Below are positions 44,338 to 52,946 of a stretch of 64,000 nucleotides of DNA, in pieces. Each line of letters starts with the position of its first letter. Position 1 is the stretch's first letter. The notes under the pieces were generated by a model that saw only the letters and a list, made by a program, of their open reading frames with translations, searched no databases and had not been told where the DNA came from. The translations under genes were made by a program, and so were the position numbers. This DNA comes from Nocardioides gansuensis (GTDB lineage Bacteria > Actinomycetota > Actinomycetes > Propionibacteriales > Nocardioidaceae): positions 62,001 through 126,000 of the forward strand of contig NZ_QDGZ01000001.1 of assembly GCF_003076135.1 (NCBI RefSeq), read 5' to 3'.

Positions 44338-45111
44338 ATGACAAACCTGACTGACACAACCATGTACACCGTTCCTGTTCTCGAGCCGGTACGCAGGCCG
44401 CGCGCCCTTCGACGCGTCGCCATCACCGCCAGTGGCATCTTGGCCTGCGCGATTCCCGTCGTCTTCACGGTCACGATCAGCGTGATGCTCCTGACGGGGA
44501 CCGAGTCCAGCCATCGGTTCCACCAGCTCACCGGCCAGGGCCTCATCCTCACGTCCCTGTGGCTCGGTGGCCTGGTCCCGCTGCTGCGCGCCGGCTGGGC
44601 CGGACGTCGACCGTCCTCAGCGGCCGGCCTGCTGCACCTGAGCTTCGTCCTCGCCGGCATCTTGTGTGCGGTCGTCACGCCTGGCGGGGGTGCGCCGATG
44701 CTGATGGTCGTCATCGCGGTTCCCGGTGCGCTGGTCTGGCTTAGCATCCCGCAGCGGCCGCGGCTGAGGCTTCCGGTCCGGGTGCACCCGCTGCTGACGC
44801 CGTTGGCCCTTGGCGCGGTGGCCGCGCTCACGCCGTACGTGCTCGACCAGATCGCGCTCCAGGACGCCGCGACCGGCTACCACGCCGACAACCCGCACCA
44901 CTTCGACATGGCGTGGTTGGTCTGCGTCCTGCTCGCGTCGACCGTCCTTGGTGCGCTGCTTCCGGCCGTCCGCAGGCTCGTGGTCGTCGGTGGTGCAGGG
45001 CTGGCCGCCCTCGGGACCGCGGGTGTGGCCCTCGGCGCGGACTTCCCGTGGACGCCGGTCGCCCTCGCCTCGGGTGCTGCGCTGATCCTCGCCTCCAGGG
45101 TCCGTCGGTGA
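44338..45111 (+). CDS. Integral membrane protein, first gene of a two-component operon
   Basis: This 257-aa protein has about seven hydrophobic segments (about 25-50, 65-80, 92-108, 112-127, 145-165, 190-205 and 215-250). I do not recognise a family. The start is uncertain: ATG 44338 has no clear ribosome binding site, and ATG 44362 is an alternative. It lies 15 bp before the sensor kinase, so it may be part of the sensing unit or its main target. Confidence 0.75.
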   Translation: MTNLTDTTMYTVPVLEPVRRPRALRRVAITASGILACAIPVVFTVTISVMLLTGTESSHRFHQLTGQGLILTSLWLGGLVPLLRAGWAGRRPSSAAGLLHLSFVLAGILCAVVTPGGGAPMLMVVIAVPGALVWLSIPQRPRLRLPVRVHPLLTPLALGAVAALTPYVLDQIALQDAATGYHADNPHHFDMAWLVCVLLASTVLGALLPAVRRLVVVGGAGLAALGTAGVALGADFPWTPVALASGAALILASRVRR

Positions 45112-45126
45112 TCTAGGATCCGCGCC

Positions 45127-47115
45127 ATGTCGAGCACCGTCGCGCGCCCGGGTAGCGCCGGGCGCGCGGCGCCGCGTGCCAGCTCCGCCGTCGTCTTCGT
45201 CGTGGCGGTGGGCCTGGCGCTGGTCGCGGCCGCCGCCACCCTCGGCGGGGTGGCGGCCGTGACCGCCGTCGGCGCGTGGGGCCAGCGCGCTGCCCGCGAC
45301 TTGCCGGTCGACGCGGCGGTCGGCGTCTCCTTCGCAGCCGCGTCGCTGTTGGTCCTCTCCGGCACCGAAGGCCGTCGGATGGGGTGGCTCCTCCTGGTGA
45401 TCGGGGTGGCGGGAGCTGGCGCCACGGCCGGCTCCGCCACCGCCCTCGTAGCGGGGGCGTCGGGGGTGGCCTCGGCCGGGGAGTTCGTGCAGAGTTGGAT
45501 CTGGGTGCCCGGCTTCGTGCCGCTGCTCACCCTCGTGCCACTCCTTTACCCAGACGGGCGGCTGCCCGGCCCGCGCTGGCGTTGGGTCGCAGTCGCCTCC
45601 GTTGTCGGCATGACGATGCTGGCGGCCGGCTCCGCGCTGTTCGAGTACGCCGAGGGTCCGGCCAAGGCGCTTCACCTCGGAGCCGCCGTGCTCCTGCTCC
45701 CCTCCGTCGTCGCCGGTCTGGCCGCAGCCGTGGTGCGCTGGCGCCGGGCCGACGGCCTGGGCCGGAGGCAGTTGAACGTGCTGCTGGTCGTGGCCGCCGT
45801 GTTGGCCGCCGACACCGCCGCGCAGCCGCTGCTGCCGTGGCCGGTCGGTGCGCTCACCCAGGCGGTCGCGGTCGCCCTGGTGCCGGTGGCGATCGGGATC
45901 GCTGTCACGCGGCACCGGCTGTACGACCTCGACCTGGTGGTCTGCCGCGCCATCGGTGGCGCGAGCCTCGCTGCCTGCCTCGTTGGTGTCTACCTTTCGC
46001 TGTTCTTCGTCGTCTCCGCGCTGCTGCCGGGCGGTCCGACGGTCGGCGCGGTCACCGCGGCGGCGGCGTGCGGCCTTCTCCTGCACCCTCTGGGCGTCCG
46101 GCTCAACCGCGGCGTGGACCGGATGTTCTATGGCGACCGCGCCGAGCCGGCCCGGGTGCTGCAGGCGATCGCGGTCGGGATCCGGGAGGGCATGGACCTC
46201 GGTGGCCTCCCCGATGAGGTCTGCCGGGTCGTCGTCGACTCGCTGCGGCTCGGCTCCGCGGCGCTTGCCCTCGGCGATGGTGCCGACGCGCGCGTCGTGG
46301 CGACCCTCGGTGTGCCAGTCGGCCCGGTGACCGAGTTGCCGATGCGGCATCGCGGCGACGTCGTCGGTGCGCTGCGCGTGACCGCCCGCCCCGGAGAGGT
46401 TGGCCTGGGGGAGCGGGACGCCGACCTGCTTACGGTGGTTTGCGACCAGGTGGCCCCGGCGGTCGCCGCGGTGCGGCTCTCCGATCGGCTCCAGCAGAGC
46501 CGGGCCTCGCTGGTCACGGCCCGCGAGGAGGAGCGACGCCGGCTGCGCCGCGACCTGCACGACGGTGTCGGCGCGGCACTGGCCGGAGTACGGCTCCAGG
46601 TCGAGACGGCCCAGGACCTGGCCGCCGACCCGGCGGTGAGCGGGCTCCTGCGCTCGGCCGCCTCCGGTCTCGCCTCCGCCGTCGACGACCTGCGCGGTAT
46701 CACCGAGGACCTCCGTCCGGCCGCCCTCGACGACCTCGGTTTCGGGCCCGCGCTGCGGGGCCTGGCCGAGCGCGTGTCGACCCCGGTGATCACCGTTGGT
46801 GCCGAGGTCAACCTCGCCGCGTCGCTGCCCGCGGCGGTCGAGGTGGCTGCCTACCGGATCGCGGCCGAGGCGCTCGCCAACGCGGTCCGCCACTCCGGTG
46901 CGCGACGGGTCACGCTCCGCGTGACGGGGACGGCGGCCCGCCTGTCGGTTTCGGTGGTCGACGACGGCTCGGGACTGCCGGAGCGCGTCCGTCCCGGCGC
47001 GCTCGGGCTGGCCTCGATGCGCCAGCGCGCCGAGGAAATCGGCGGCGCCCTGATGATCATCAGTGGCCAGGACGGCACCCGGGTCGAGGCAGACCTGCCC
47101 GCGGAGGCCCGATGA
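45127..47115 (+). CDS. Sensor histidine kinase, NarL/LiaS-type (HisKA_3)
   Basis: This 662-aa kinase has about eight N-terminal membrane helices (20-300), with no large outer domain, so it probably senses within the membrane. A GAF-like domain (about 335-455) follows, then the HisKA_3 helix REEERRRLRRDLHDGVGAAL with phospho-acceptor His478. The ATPase domain has EALANAVRHSGA (N box), VVDDGSGLP and GLASMRQRAEEIGG. It overlaps the response regulator in ATGA. The signal is unknown. Confidence 0.95.
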   Translation: MSSTVARPGSAGRAAPRASSAVVFVVAVGLALVAAAATLGGVAAVTAVGAWGQRAARDLPVDAAVGVSFAAASLLVLSGTEGRRMGWLLLVIGVAGAGATAGSATALVAGASGVASAGEFVQSWIWVPGFVPLLTLVPLLYPDGRLPGPRWRWVAVASVVGMTMLAAGSALFEYAEGPAKALHLGAAVLLLPSVVAGLAAAVVRWRRADGLGRRQLNVLLVVAAVLAADTAAQPLLPWPVGALTQAVAVALVPVAIGIAVTRHRLYDLDLVVCRAIGGASLAACLVGVYLSLFFVVSALLPGGPTVGAVTAAAACGLLLHPLGVRLNRGVDRMFYGDRAEPARVLQAIAVGIREGMDLGGLPDEVCRVVVDSLRLGSAALALGDGADARVVATLGVPVGPVTELPMRHRGDVVGALRVTARPGEVGLGERDADLLTVVCDQVAPAVAAVRLSDRLQQSRASLVTAREEERRRLRRDLHDGVGAALAGVRLQVETAQDLAADPAVSGLLRSAASGLASAVDDLRGITEDLRPAALDDLGFGPALRGLAERVSTPVITVGAEVNLAASLPAAVEVAAYRIAAEALANAVRHSGARRVTLRVTGTAARLSVSVVDDGSGLPERVRPGALGLASMRQRAEEIGGALMIISGQDGTRVEADLPAEAR

Positions 47116-47756
47116 CCCGGATCCTGCTCGTCGACGACCATCCTCTCTTCCTAGACGGAGTCCGCGCGGCGCTCACCGGTGCCATGGACCTGCAGGTCGT
47201 CGCCGAGGCGCACGACGGGGGCAGCGGCGTGACCCTCGCGCGTGATCACAGGCCCGACGTCGTACTGATGGACCTCAACCTGCCGGACCTCTCCGGGGTC
47301 GAGGCGACCGCCCAGATCCTGGCCGCCGCGCCGGACACCCGCGTCCTGATGATGACGATGAGCGCCGACGACGACGCCGTGGTCGCGGCGATGCGCGCCG
47401 GCGCCCGGGGGTACGTCGTGAAGGGCGCAGGGCGCAACGACCTGCTGCACGCGATCCGTACTGTTGCGGCCGGGGGAGCGGTCTTCAGCCCGACCGTCGC
47501 GGACCGGCTCGGCCGGTTCTTCACCGGCATGGCGGTGGGCAGCAGTCGGGAGGCGTTCCCCCAGCTCACCCAGCGGGAGCGGGAGGTACTCGACCTGATG
47601 GCGCGCGGCCTGGAGAACCGGCGGATTGCCCGTGAGCTCTACCTATCCGACAAGACCGTGCGCAACCACGTCTCCAACGTGCTCACCAAGCTCGGCGCCG
47701 AAGACCGGTCAGAGGCAATCGCCCGCGCTCGCGCCGCCGGCCTGGGCGGGGGGTGA
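47112..47756 (+). CDS. Response regulator, NarL/LuxR family
   Basis: In this 214-aa protein, the receiver has the acidic pair in LLVDDHPLF, phospho-acceptor Asp54 in VLMDLNLPD and Lys in GYVVKGA. The C-terminal HTH is LTQREREVLDLMARGLENRRIARELYLSDKTVRNHVSNVLTKL (in segments). It is coupled to the sensor kinase gene by a 4-nt overlap. The phased GGGACA repeats upstream of the operon are a candidate binding site. Confidence 0.96.
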   Translation: MTRILLVDDHPLFLDGVRAALTGAMDLQVVAEAHDGGSGVTLARDHRPDVVLMDLNLPDLSGVEATAQILAAAPDTRVLMMTMSADDDAVVAAMRAGARGYVVKGAGRNDLLHAIRTVAAGGAVFSPTVADRLGRFFTGMAVGSSREAFPQLTQREREVLDLMARGLENRRIARELYLSDKTVRNHVSNVLTKLGAEDRSEAIARARAAGLGGG

Positions 47757-48041
47757 CGCCCACCCGGGCGGTGGGTCGGGCACCGTTTCGAGCGACCGAA
47801 TGGCCCAACCCACCACCACTGAGGCCGGCTCTCTGGTGTGCCTACGGGGCGAAGGTGGACGTCGGCCGGCGACGCGGTTCACCTTCGTACGAAGGTCCGC
47901 CGGAAGGACGCGAGAGAGGCGGCGACAGCGGCACGTATGCGCTTCGCGTACGCGGCTTCAAACATTCCGCGTCCGGGCATTCGCTCGCCATCCTGGGGGT
48001 GAGCCAGCATGGCTCGGCCGAGTGCGTTCGTTGCCCGCGCC
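47757..48041. other. Convergent intergenic region with a 16-bp palindrome
   Basis: Between the response regulator and the convergent DHFR-like gene I see no gene. A perfect palindrome ACCTTCGTACGAAGGT lies at 47881-47896. Its position far from any promoter leaves its role open. A strong terminator hairpin follows at 48042. Confidence 0.5.
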
Positions 48042-48077
48042 CTCAGCCCTGATCCACCTCGGTGGATCAGGGCTGAG
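48042..48077. terminator. Terminator hairpin overlapping the DHFR-like stop codon
   Basis: CTCAGCCCTGATCCACC (48042-48058) pairs with 48061-48077 over a 2-nt gap, in practice a stem of about 15-16 bp with a small loop. It includes the stop codon of the leftward gene (48067-48069). It can stop transcription from both sides. Confidence 0.8.
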
Positions 48078-48708
48078 TTCGAGACAGTTCCCGCTCCCGG
48101 ACTGCGTAGGTCAAGTGGGTCACCCGCTGCGTCGGCTCCGCGCGGACCTGCTCCAGGGCCACGCGGTCCGCGTCCACGCCCTCGAACAGGCGGATCCCGG
48201 AGCCGAACAGCACGGGTGACAGCGCGATCGAGAACTCGTCGATCAGGCCGGCGTTGACGTACTCCAGGATCGTTGCGCCGCCGCCTGCGATGCGGACGTC
48301 GCGGTCGCCGGCGGCCTCGCGCGCCTGGTCGAGCGCGGGCTCGATGCCGTCGTTGACGAAGTGGAAGGTGGTCCCGCCGGGCCGCTCCCAGGGGTCACGC
48401 TTCTCGTGCGTCACGACGAACACCGGCGTGCGGAACGGCGCCTCCTCCGGCCACGCCTGCTCGCCGGCGTCGAACATGCGCTTGCCCATCACGCTCGCGC
48501 CGGTGCGCTCGAACGTCTCCCGGGCGATGTCGTTGTCGCGCCCCTCCTCGCCGCCCTCGCCGAGCAACAGGTTCTCCCGGAAGAAGCGCTGCGGGAAGAT
48601 CCACTGCTGCAGCTCCATCCACTGCTGCCCCATCAAGTCCTCGAGGGACTCGGGCGCGATGAACCCGTCCAGCGACATCGACACGCTGAAGAACACCTTC
48701 CCGGCCAT
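48067..48708 (-). CDS. Dihydrofolate reductase family protein (RibD C-terminal-like)
   Basis: This 213-aa protein of the DHFR/RibD-C fold begins MAGKVFFSVSMSLDGFIAPE. Motifs include SVMGKRMFDAGEQAW, VFVVTHEKRDPW, and IAGGGATILEYVNAGLIDEFSIALSPVLFGSGIRLF, in order. It is an NADPH-dependent reductase of unknown substrate; such genes commonly join ArsR/AHSA1 cassettes. The ATG overlaps the upstream stop by one base (TGATG). Confidence 0.92.
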   Translation of the reverse strand: MAGKVFFSVSMSLDGFIAPESLEDLMGQQWMELQQWIFPQRFFRENLLLGEGGEEGRDNDIARETFERTGASVMGKRMFDAGEQAWPEEAPFRTPVFVVTHEKRDPWERPGGTTFHFVNDGIEPALDQAREAAGDRDVRIAGGGATILEYVNAGLIDEFSIALSPVLFGSGIRLFEGVDADRVALEQVRAEPTQRVTHLTYAVRERELSRTQP

Positions 48709-49214
48709 CAGCCCTCCGCTCCCGACCGAGCGACCTCGGTGACGTAGGCAGCCAGGTTGCTCAGGGTCTGCTGGCCGCCCTCGATCGCGTGGTACTTCGC
48801 GACCGCCTCGTCGCGCAGCTCCTTGGTGGGAAACACCGTGCACATCTCGATCCGGGTCGCCGCGCCGTCGGGCTCGAACGTCAAGACCGACTCGAAGGCG
48901 TTCGGGTCGCCGCGGGACTCACCGTGGAGCAGTGCGATCCGCTCCGGCGGGGCGATCACCGTCCAGGAGATCCACTCGGTGTAGTCCGTCCCGTCCGGTC
49001 CGTGCAGCACGAAGTCCCACTCCCCGCCGACGCGGAACTCGAACGCCCGCGTGGTGGTGGTGAACCCCTCCGGTCCCCACCACCGCGACAGGTGCCGGAC
49101 CTCGGTGAACGCCTCGAACACCAGCTCCCGCGGGGCGTCGATGACCCGGGAGATCACGATCTCCCGGTCGGCCGCCGCCGGCTCCGCCCGCGCTTCTTGC
49201 CTTGCCCCTGCCAT
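48708..49214 (-). CDS. AHSA1/SRPBCC domain protein
   Basis: This 168-aa protein has the AHSA1-type start REIVISRVIDAPRELVFEAFTEVRHLSRWWGPEGFTTTT, in segments, and the middle FRVGGEWDFVLHGPDG. The final helix NLAAYVTEVA closes the ligand cavity. It lies 3 nt after the ArsR gene and is coupled to the DHFR-like gene. This three-gene layout is common in actinobacteria; ligand and function are not known. Confidence 0.93.
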   Translation of the reverse strand: MAGARQEARAEPAAADREIVISRVIDAPRELVFEAFTEVRHLSRWWGPEGFTTTTRAFEFRVGGEWDFVLHGPDGTDYTEWISWTVIAPPERIALLHGESRGDPNAFESVLTFEPDGAATRIEMCTVFPTKELRDEAVAKYHAIEGGQQTLSNLAAYVTEVARSGAEG

Positions 49215-49217
49215 CGG

Positions 49218-49559
49218 TCACTCCTCCTGCCGTGCCTGCTTGAGATCCTGCACGTACGCGTTCAGCCGGTCGAAGCTCTCGTTCCAGAACCGCTCGAACC
49301 CGCCGGTCCACTCGTGGACCGGTCGCAGGCCGCGGGCGTCAAGGCCGTACAGGCGCTGCTTGCCTGCCTTGCGGTCCCGCACCAGCCCGACCTCCCGGAG
49401 CACCCGAAGGTGTTTGGACGCCCCCGGCTGGGTCATCCCCAGCTCCTTGGCCAACTCGGTCACCGGCCGCTCACCCGCCCGCAGCAGCACCAGGATCTCC
49501 CGGCGCTGCGGCTCGGCGATCGCGTTGAAGACGTCCGACGTCGTCGCAGCCCGTGCCAT
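49218..49559 (-). CDS. ArsR/SmtB family winged-helix repressor
   Basis: This protein of about 113 aa has the recognition segment PVTELAKELGMTQPGASKHLRVLREVGLV and the wing RKAGKQRLYGLD. No metal-binding Cys pairs are present, so it is not a metal sensor of the classic type. The C-terminus HEWTGGFERFWNESFDRLNAYVQDLK matches repressors paired with AHSA1 proteins. I chose ATG 49559; ATG 49568 and 49571 are also possible. AT-rich sequence at 49568-49585 (ATATTCTGATATC) may be its operator. Confidence 0.92.
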   Translation of the reverse strand: MARAATTSDVFNAIAEPQRREILVLLRAGERPVTELAKELGMTQPGASKHLRVLREVGLVRDRKAGKQRLYGLDARGLRPVHEWTGGFERFWNESFDRLNAYVQDLKQARQEE

Positions 49560-49616
49560 GGGCGCCATCATATTCTGATATCGGCATGCGTCAACCGGAG
49601 GTATCCGTTCAGCCAT

Positions 49617-49900
49617 GTGCGTCCTTCTGGACCACTGGAAATCGCCCGGACCTGCCGCTGAGCGGGCAAGAGTCGATCAGCCGCTCGGTACCTTGCCCAG
49701 CTGCTTCTCATGGACCGGATCCGTCCAGCGGCGGGCGATCGAGCCGAATTCGTCAAAGTAGCTCGCGGGACCGCCGTAATGCTTCCTGCATCTCGTCAAC
49801 AGCGGGGTTCGCAAGCGCGGCGTGTTCGCCTCGACGACGATCTTGTACAACAGGGCGCTGCTCGAGGGTGTCGTCGCCACGTTCGACCAGCTGCCACACG
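49617..49900. other. Gap of about 280 bp with lower GC and no supported gene
   Basis: A 75-codon leftward frame (49904-49677) and a competing rightward frame are open here. Neither shows a ribosome binding site or a recognisable motif. The stretch is less GC-rich than its surroundings. It may be the remains of a gene that once followed the MFS transporter. Confidence 0.4.
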
Positions 49901-51115
49901 TCATGAGGACCGGGGACGGGCAGGCGCTTGACGGTCACCGTAACCGCTGGCCACCGCGGGCACCCGCTGCGGAGCAGTGGCCCAGGCCACGAGGGCGCCG
50001 GCCAGCCCGGCCACCGCCGCCACCACGATGGCCTGGCGCACACCGATGCTGTCGGCCAGAAGCCCGACGAGCGGTGGACCGCCGAGGAAGGCTGTGTAGC
50101 CGATCGAGCTCACCACCGCTACCCGTCCGGCCGAACGGCGTTCGTCGTCGGCGGCCGCACTCATCCCGAGTGGGAAGCCGAGGGACGCCCCGACGCCCCA
50201 CAGCGCAGCTCCCGCCAGGGCACCGGGAAGACCCGGGGACCAGACCACGCCGGCGACCCCGAGAGCCACCAGGACACCGGTGATGCGCAGCGTGGTGACG
50301 CGCCCGAGCCGCTCGACGACCGATCCGCCGAAGATCCGGCCGAGAGTCATGGCGCTGACGAACACGGCGAACCCGGCCGCAGCCAGGGACTCCCCGGCGT
50401 CGTACCCGTCGACGAGCGCCAACGCCACCCAGTCGTTGGCGATGCCCTCACAAAGCGCGAAGGCGAGGACGACGAGTCCGATCATCAGGGTGCGCGGCTC
50501 CCGCCAGGCGGTCAGCACGCTGGGGGAGGGTTCGGCGTCTGGGTCCTCGGTCTCGACCGGGGTGAAGGACCGGACGGCTACCGGTACGGCCGCCAGCACC
50601 ACCACGGCGGTGCCGACCAGTTGCGTCGGCAGGCCGATGTTGAGCCGGGCGCAGCCGGCGCCGGCGAGGGCGCCGATCACCGTGCCGGCGCTGAAGCCCG
50701 CGTGGAACCGGGGCATGAGGGTGCGGTCGAGGCGTCGCTCGACGTCGGCCCCTTCGACATTCATCGCGACGTCCCAGGCGGACGTGCCCATGCCGTAGAC
50801 GAGCATGCCGACCCCGACCACGGGGATGGCGGTGGCCGCGAGCCCCGCCGCCATCACGACGAGACCGACGGCCCCCATCAGCGACGTGAGGAGGATGGTT
50901 CGCGCCGGTCCGATGCGCGACACGACTGCGCCGGACAGGGGGAGTGCGACCGCCGTGCCGGCGGACAGGCAGAGCAGCAGCAGGCCGACGCGGCCCGGGG
51001 TGAGGTCGAGGCTGTCCCTGATCGCCGGGACCCGCGACACCCATGAGGCGAACGCCAGGCCGTTGAGGATGAAGACGGCGGCGACGGCCAGCTTGGCGCG
51101 CTCGGTGGTGGTCAC
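49901..51115 (-). CDS. MFS transporter
   Basis: This 404-aa protein has 12 predicted helices. The major facilitator signature after helix 2 appears as GAVVSRIGPARTILLTSL, and SMALL-residue helices such as LVYGMGTSAWDVAMNVEG follow. The latter resembles the FucP/YbjJ-type sugar or unknown-substrate group. I chose GTG 51115 (VTTTERAKLAVAAVF) because 93 upstream codons have no transporter character. The ligand is not known. It ends beside a low-GC gap. Confidence 0.9.
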   Translation of the reverse strand: MTTTERAKLAVAAVFILNGLAFASWVSRVPAIRDSLDLTPGRVGLLLLCLSAGTAVALPLSGAVVSRIGPARTILLTSLMGAVGLVVMAAGLAATAIPVVGVGMLVYGMGTSAWDVAMNVEGADVERRLDRTLMPRFHAGFSAGTVIGALAGAGCARLNIGLPTQLVGTAVVVLAAVPVAVRSFTPVETEDPDAEPSPSVLTAWREPRTLMIGLVVLAFALCEGIANDWVALALVDGYDAGESLAAAGFAVFVSAMTLGRIFGGSVVERLGRVTTLRITGVLVALGVAGVVWSPGLPGALAGAALWGVGASLGFPLGMSAAADDERRSAGRVAVVSSIGYTAFLGGPPLVGLLADSIGVRQAIVVAAVAGLAGALVAWATAPQRVPAVASGYGDRQAPARPRSS

Positions 51116-51310
51116 GCGCCACAGGCTAGGGCGTGGCACCGAAGCACTCCCACGGAAATTGGGCTTCTCGGCCGATGTCTGTCGTCGGATTTCCGACCTC
51201 TGGTGAATCGAGGTCAGGTCGGTTGCGTCAGTGCCGTGCGTTCGATGGGCGTCCCCCATAGGGCGGACCGATAAGTTCGGGAACGTTCTTCGCGACGAGA
51301 CTCGTCGGGA
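51116..51310. other. Divergent gap before the hydrolase-like gene
   Basis: These 195 bp separate the leftward MFS gene from the rightward cassette. An inverted repeat ACCTC...GAGGT lies at about 51197-51215. Promoters for both sides must lie here, but none matches a consensus I can name. Confidence 0.4.
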
Positions 51311-51427
51311 ATGCGCTGCTTGGCCGTCGTTCCCGCCACCGTCCACGACGCTGTCCTGGAGGCCACGATGTATCCGAGGATCTGCTCGTACCACGCCTCC
51401 GGTGGCATCGCGGAGGAGTTGTTGTGA
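51311..51427 (+). CDS. 38-aa ORF coupled to the hydrolase-like gene
   Basis: The frame reads MRCLAVVPATVHDAVLEATM and continues to GGIAEELL. Its TGA overlaps the ATG of the next gene (TGATG), and the GGAGGAG used by that gene is inside it. This suggests translational coupling. The composition is not strongly coding, and I recognise no family, so it could be chance. Confidence 0.3.
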   Translation: MRCLAVVPATVHDAVLEATMYPRICSYHASGGIAEELL

Positions 51428-52266
51428 TGACGACGGTCGAGGCTAACGGCGTCACGCTCGGCGTCGAGCACTTCGGCGACGCGGCGGCGCCGCTCGTTCT
51501 TTGCGCGGGGGGCACGACCATGCTCTCGTGGCCCGACACGCTCTGCGAGTCCCTCGCGCGCGGCGGGCGTCACGTCGTGCGGTACGACCTGCGCGATTCC
51601 GGTGCGTCGATCACTGTCGATCCCGAGGCGCCGGCGTACACACTGCGCGATCTTGCCGCCGACGCCGCGGCACTCGCCCGCGAACTCGACGACCGGCCGG
51701 CCCACCTGGCGGGCATCGGCGTCGGCGGGATGGTCGCCCAAGTTGCCGCGCTCGACCACCCGGAGGCGTTCTCGGCTCTGACCCTCGCCGCAACGCGACC
51801 CGTCGCCCCCGGCCCGGTCGACGACGACCTGCCTGACCATGACGCGGCGACGATGGGCCGGCTGTTCTCGCGCTCGATGCCTGACTGGTCCGACCGCGAC
51901 GCGGTGACGGAGTACGCCGCCGAAGGCGCTGAGATCCTCGGAAACGACCCGGCCGTCACCCGAGCGGTCGCCGCCCGCACATGGGACCGCACACCGGGCA
52001 CGGTGCCCGCAGTGCAGATGGCCAACCAGCTGGGCATCGTGTTCGCCAGGCTCGACTGCAAGCCGCGCTGGCGCGAGCGGCTGGCCGAGCTCGCGATGCC
52101 GACGCTGGTGGTGCACGGTCGTCGCGACCCGTTCTTCCCGGTCGGCAGCGGCAAAGCGCTCGCACGCGAGATCCCCGGTGCACGGCTCCTTGTACTCGAA
52201 CGGGCCTCGACGGCGATCCCCGACGCAGCCGCCGATCAGGTCGCGCTGGCGATGCTGGACCTCTAA
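51427..52266 (+). CDS. Alpha/beta-hydrolase-fold protein without catalytic Ser and His
   Basis: This 279-aa protein has the fold of haloperoxidase-like hydrolases: PLVLCAGGTTMLSWPDTL, VVRYDLRDSGAS, and LVVHGRRDPFFPVGSGKAL. The nucleophile elbow, normally GHSMGG, reads GIGVGG (96-101), with Gly98 at the Ser place. The late His is missing, since LLVLERASTAIPDAAAD replaces the usual GxGH. It is therefore unlikely to be a serine hydrolase. It may bind a ligand. ATG 51427 follows GGAGGAG at proper distance. Confidence 0.85.
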   Translation: MTTVEANGVTLGVEHFGDAAAPLVLCAGGTTMLSWPDTLCESLARGGRHVVRYDLRDSGASITVDPEAPAYTLRDLAADAAALARELDDRPAHLAGIGVGGMVAQVAALDHPEAFSALTLAATRPVAPGPVDDDLPDHDAATMGRLFSRSMPDWSDRDAVTEYAAEGAEILGNDPAVTRAVAARTWDRTPGTVPAVQMANQLGIVFARLDCKPRWRERLAELAMPTLVVHGRRDPFFPVGSGKALAREIPGARLLVLERASTAIPDAAADQVALAMLDL

Positions 52267-52335
52267 CCCGACCCCACGGTCCTCGCCGAAACACGCCGAC
52301 AATGGCGTCGCCCGACTCAGCATTACCGTGTGGCC

Positions 52336-52890
52336 ATGGAGTTGATCGAGGCCGCGTCCGCCGAGTTCGAGCGCGCCGTTCGTCGGCTGCCGGAGTCCTC
52401 GTGGGACCGTCCGACCCCGTCGGAGATGTCGGTGCGAGAGCTGGTCGAGCACGTCGTCTTCGGGAACAGGTTCACCGCCCTGCTGCTGGCAGGCGTGGGT
52501 CGAGACGACGCCCGCGCCGTACTCTGCACTGAGCAGCTCGGAGACGATGCCGTCACGGCAGTGGTCGAGTCGGCGCGCAACCAGGCGGAAGCGTTCGCCG
52601 CCGCGTCACCCGATCAGACCGTCCCGGGTCCGAGGGGCGACATCCCCGCCAGCGCCTTCCTCCGCTTTCGACTCGTCGATCTCGTCGTCCACGCCTGGGA
52701 CCTGCTTCGGGCTGCCGACCTCGATGAGACGCTCGATCCCGCAGTCGTCGACGGACTGTGGAGCCTCGTCGAGCGGCACCTGGACGAGATGCTCGCCTAC
52801 GGCGCCTACGGCGCCGGTACGAGCGACAGCATGCCGTCCACTGCGTCGCCTCAGCTCCGGCTCCTCGACGCGTTCGGACGACGGCCGTAG
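52336..52890 (+). CDS. TIGR03086 family protein (DinB-like / mycothiol-dependent fold)
   Basis: This 184-aa four-helix protein of the DinB superfamily carries ELIEAASAEFERAVRRLP, SVRELVEHVVFGNRFTALLLAG and the conserved LVDLVVHAWDLLRAADLD. His residues in EHV and VHAWD may bind a metal. The family is actinobacterial, related to mycothiol-dependent maleylpyruvate isomerases; the reaction is unknown. A GTG at 52330 is an alternative start. It follows the hydrolase-like gene on the same strand. Confidence 0.88.
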   Translation: MELIEAASAEFERAVRRLPESSWDRPTPSEMSVRELVEHVVFGNRFTALLLAGVGRDDARAVLCTEQLGDDAVTAVVESARNQAEAFAAASPDQTVPGPRGDIPASAFLRFRLVDLVVHAWDLLRAADLDETLDPAVVDGLWSLVERHLDEMLAYGAYGAGTSDSMPSTASPQLRLLDAFGRRP

Positions 52891-52946
52891 CCGTCGCTCC
52901 GTCGACGGGCGCGACGAGCTCCTCGCGCCGCAAGGTCGCGCTGACC

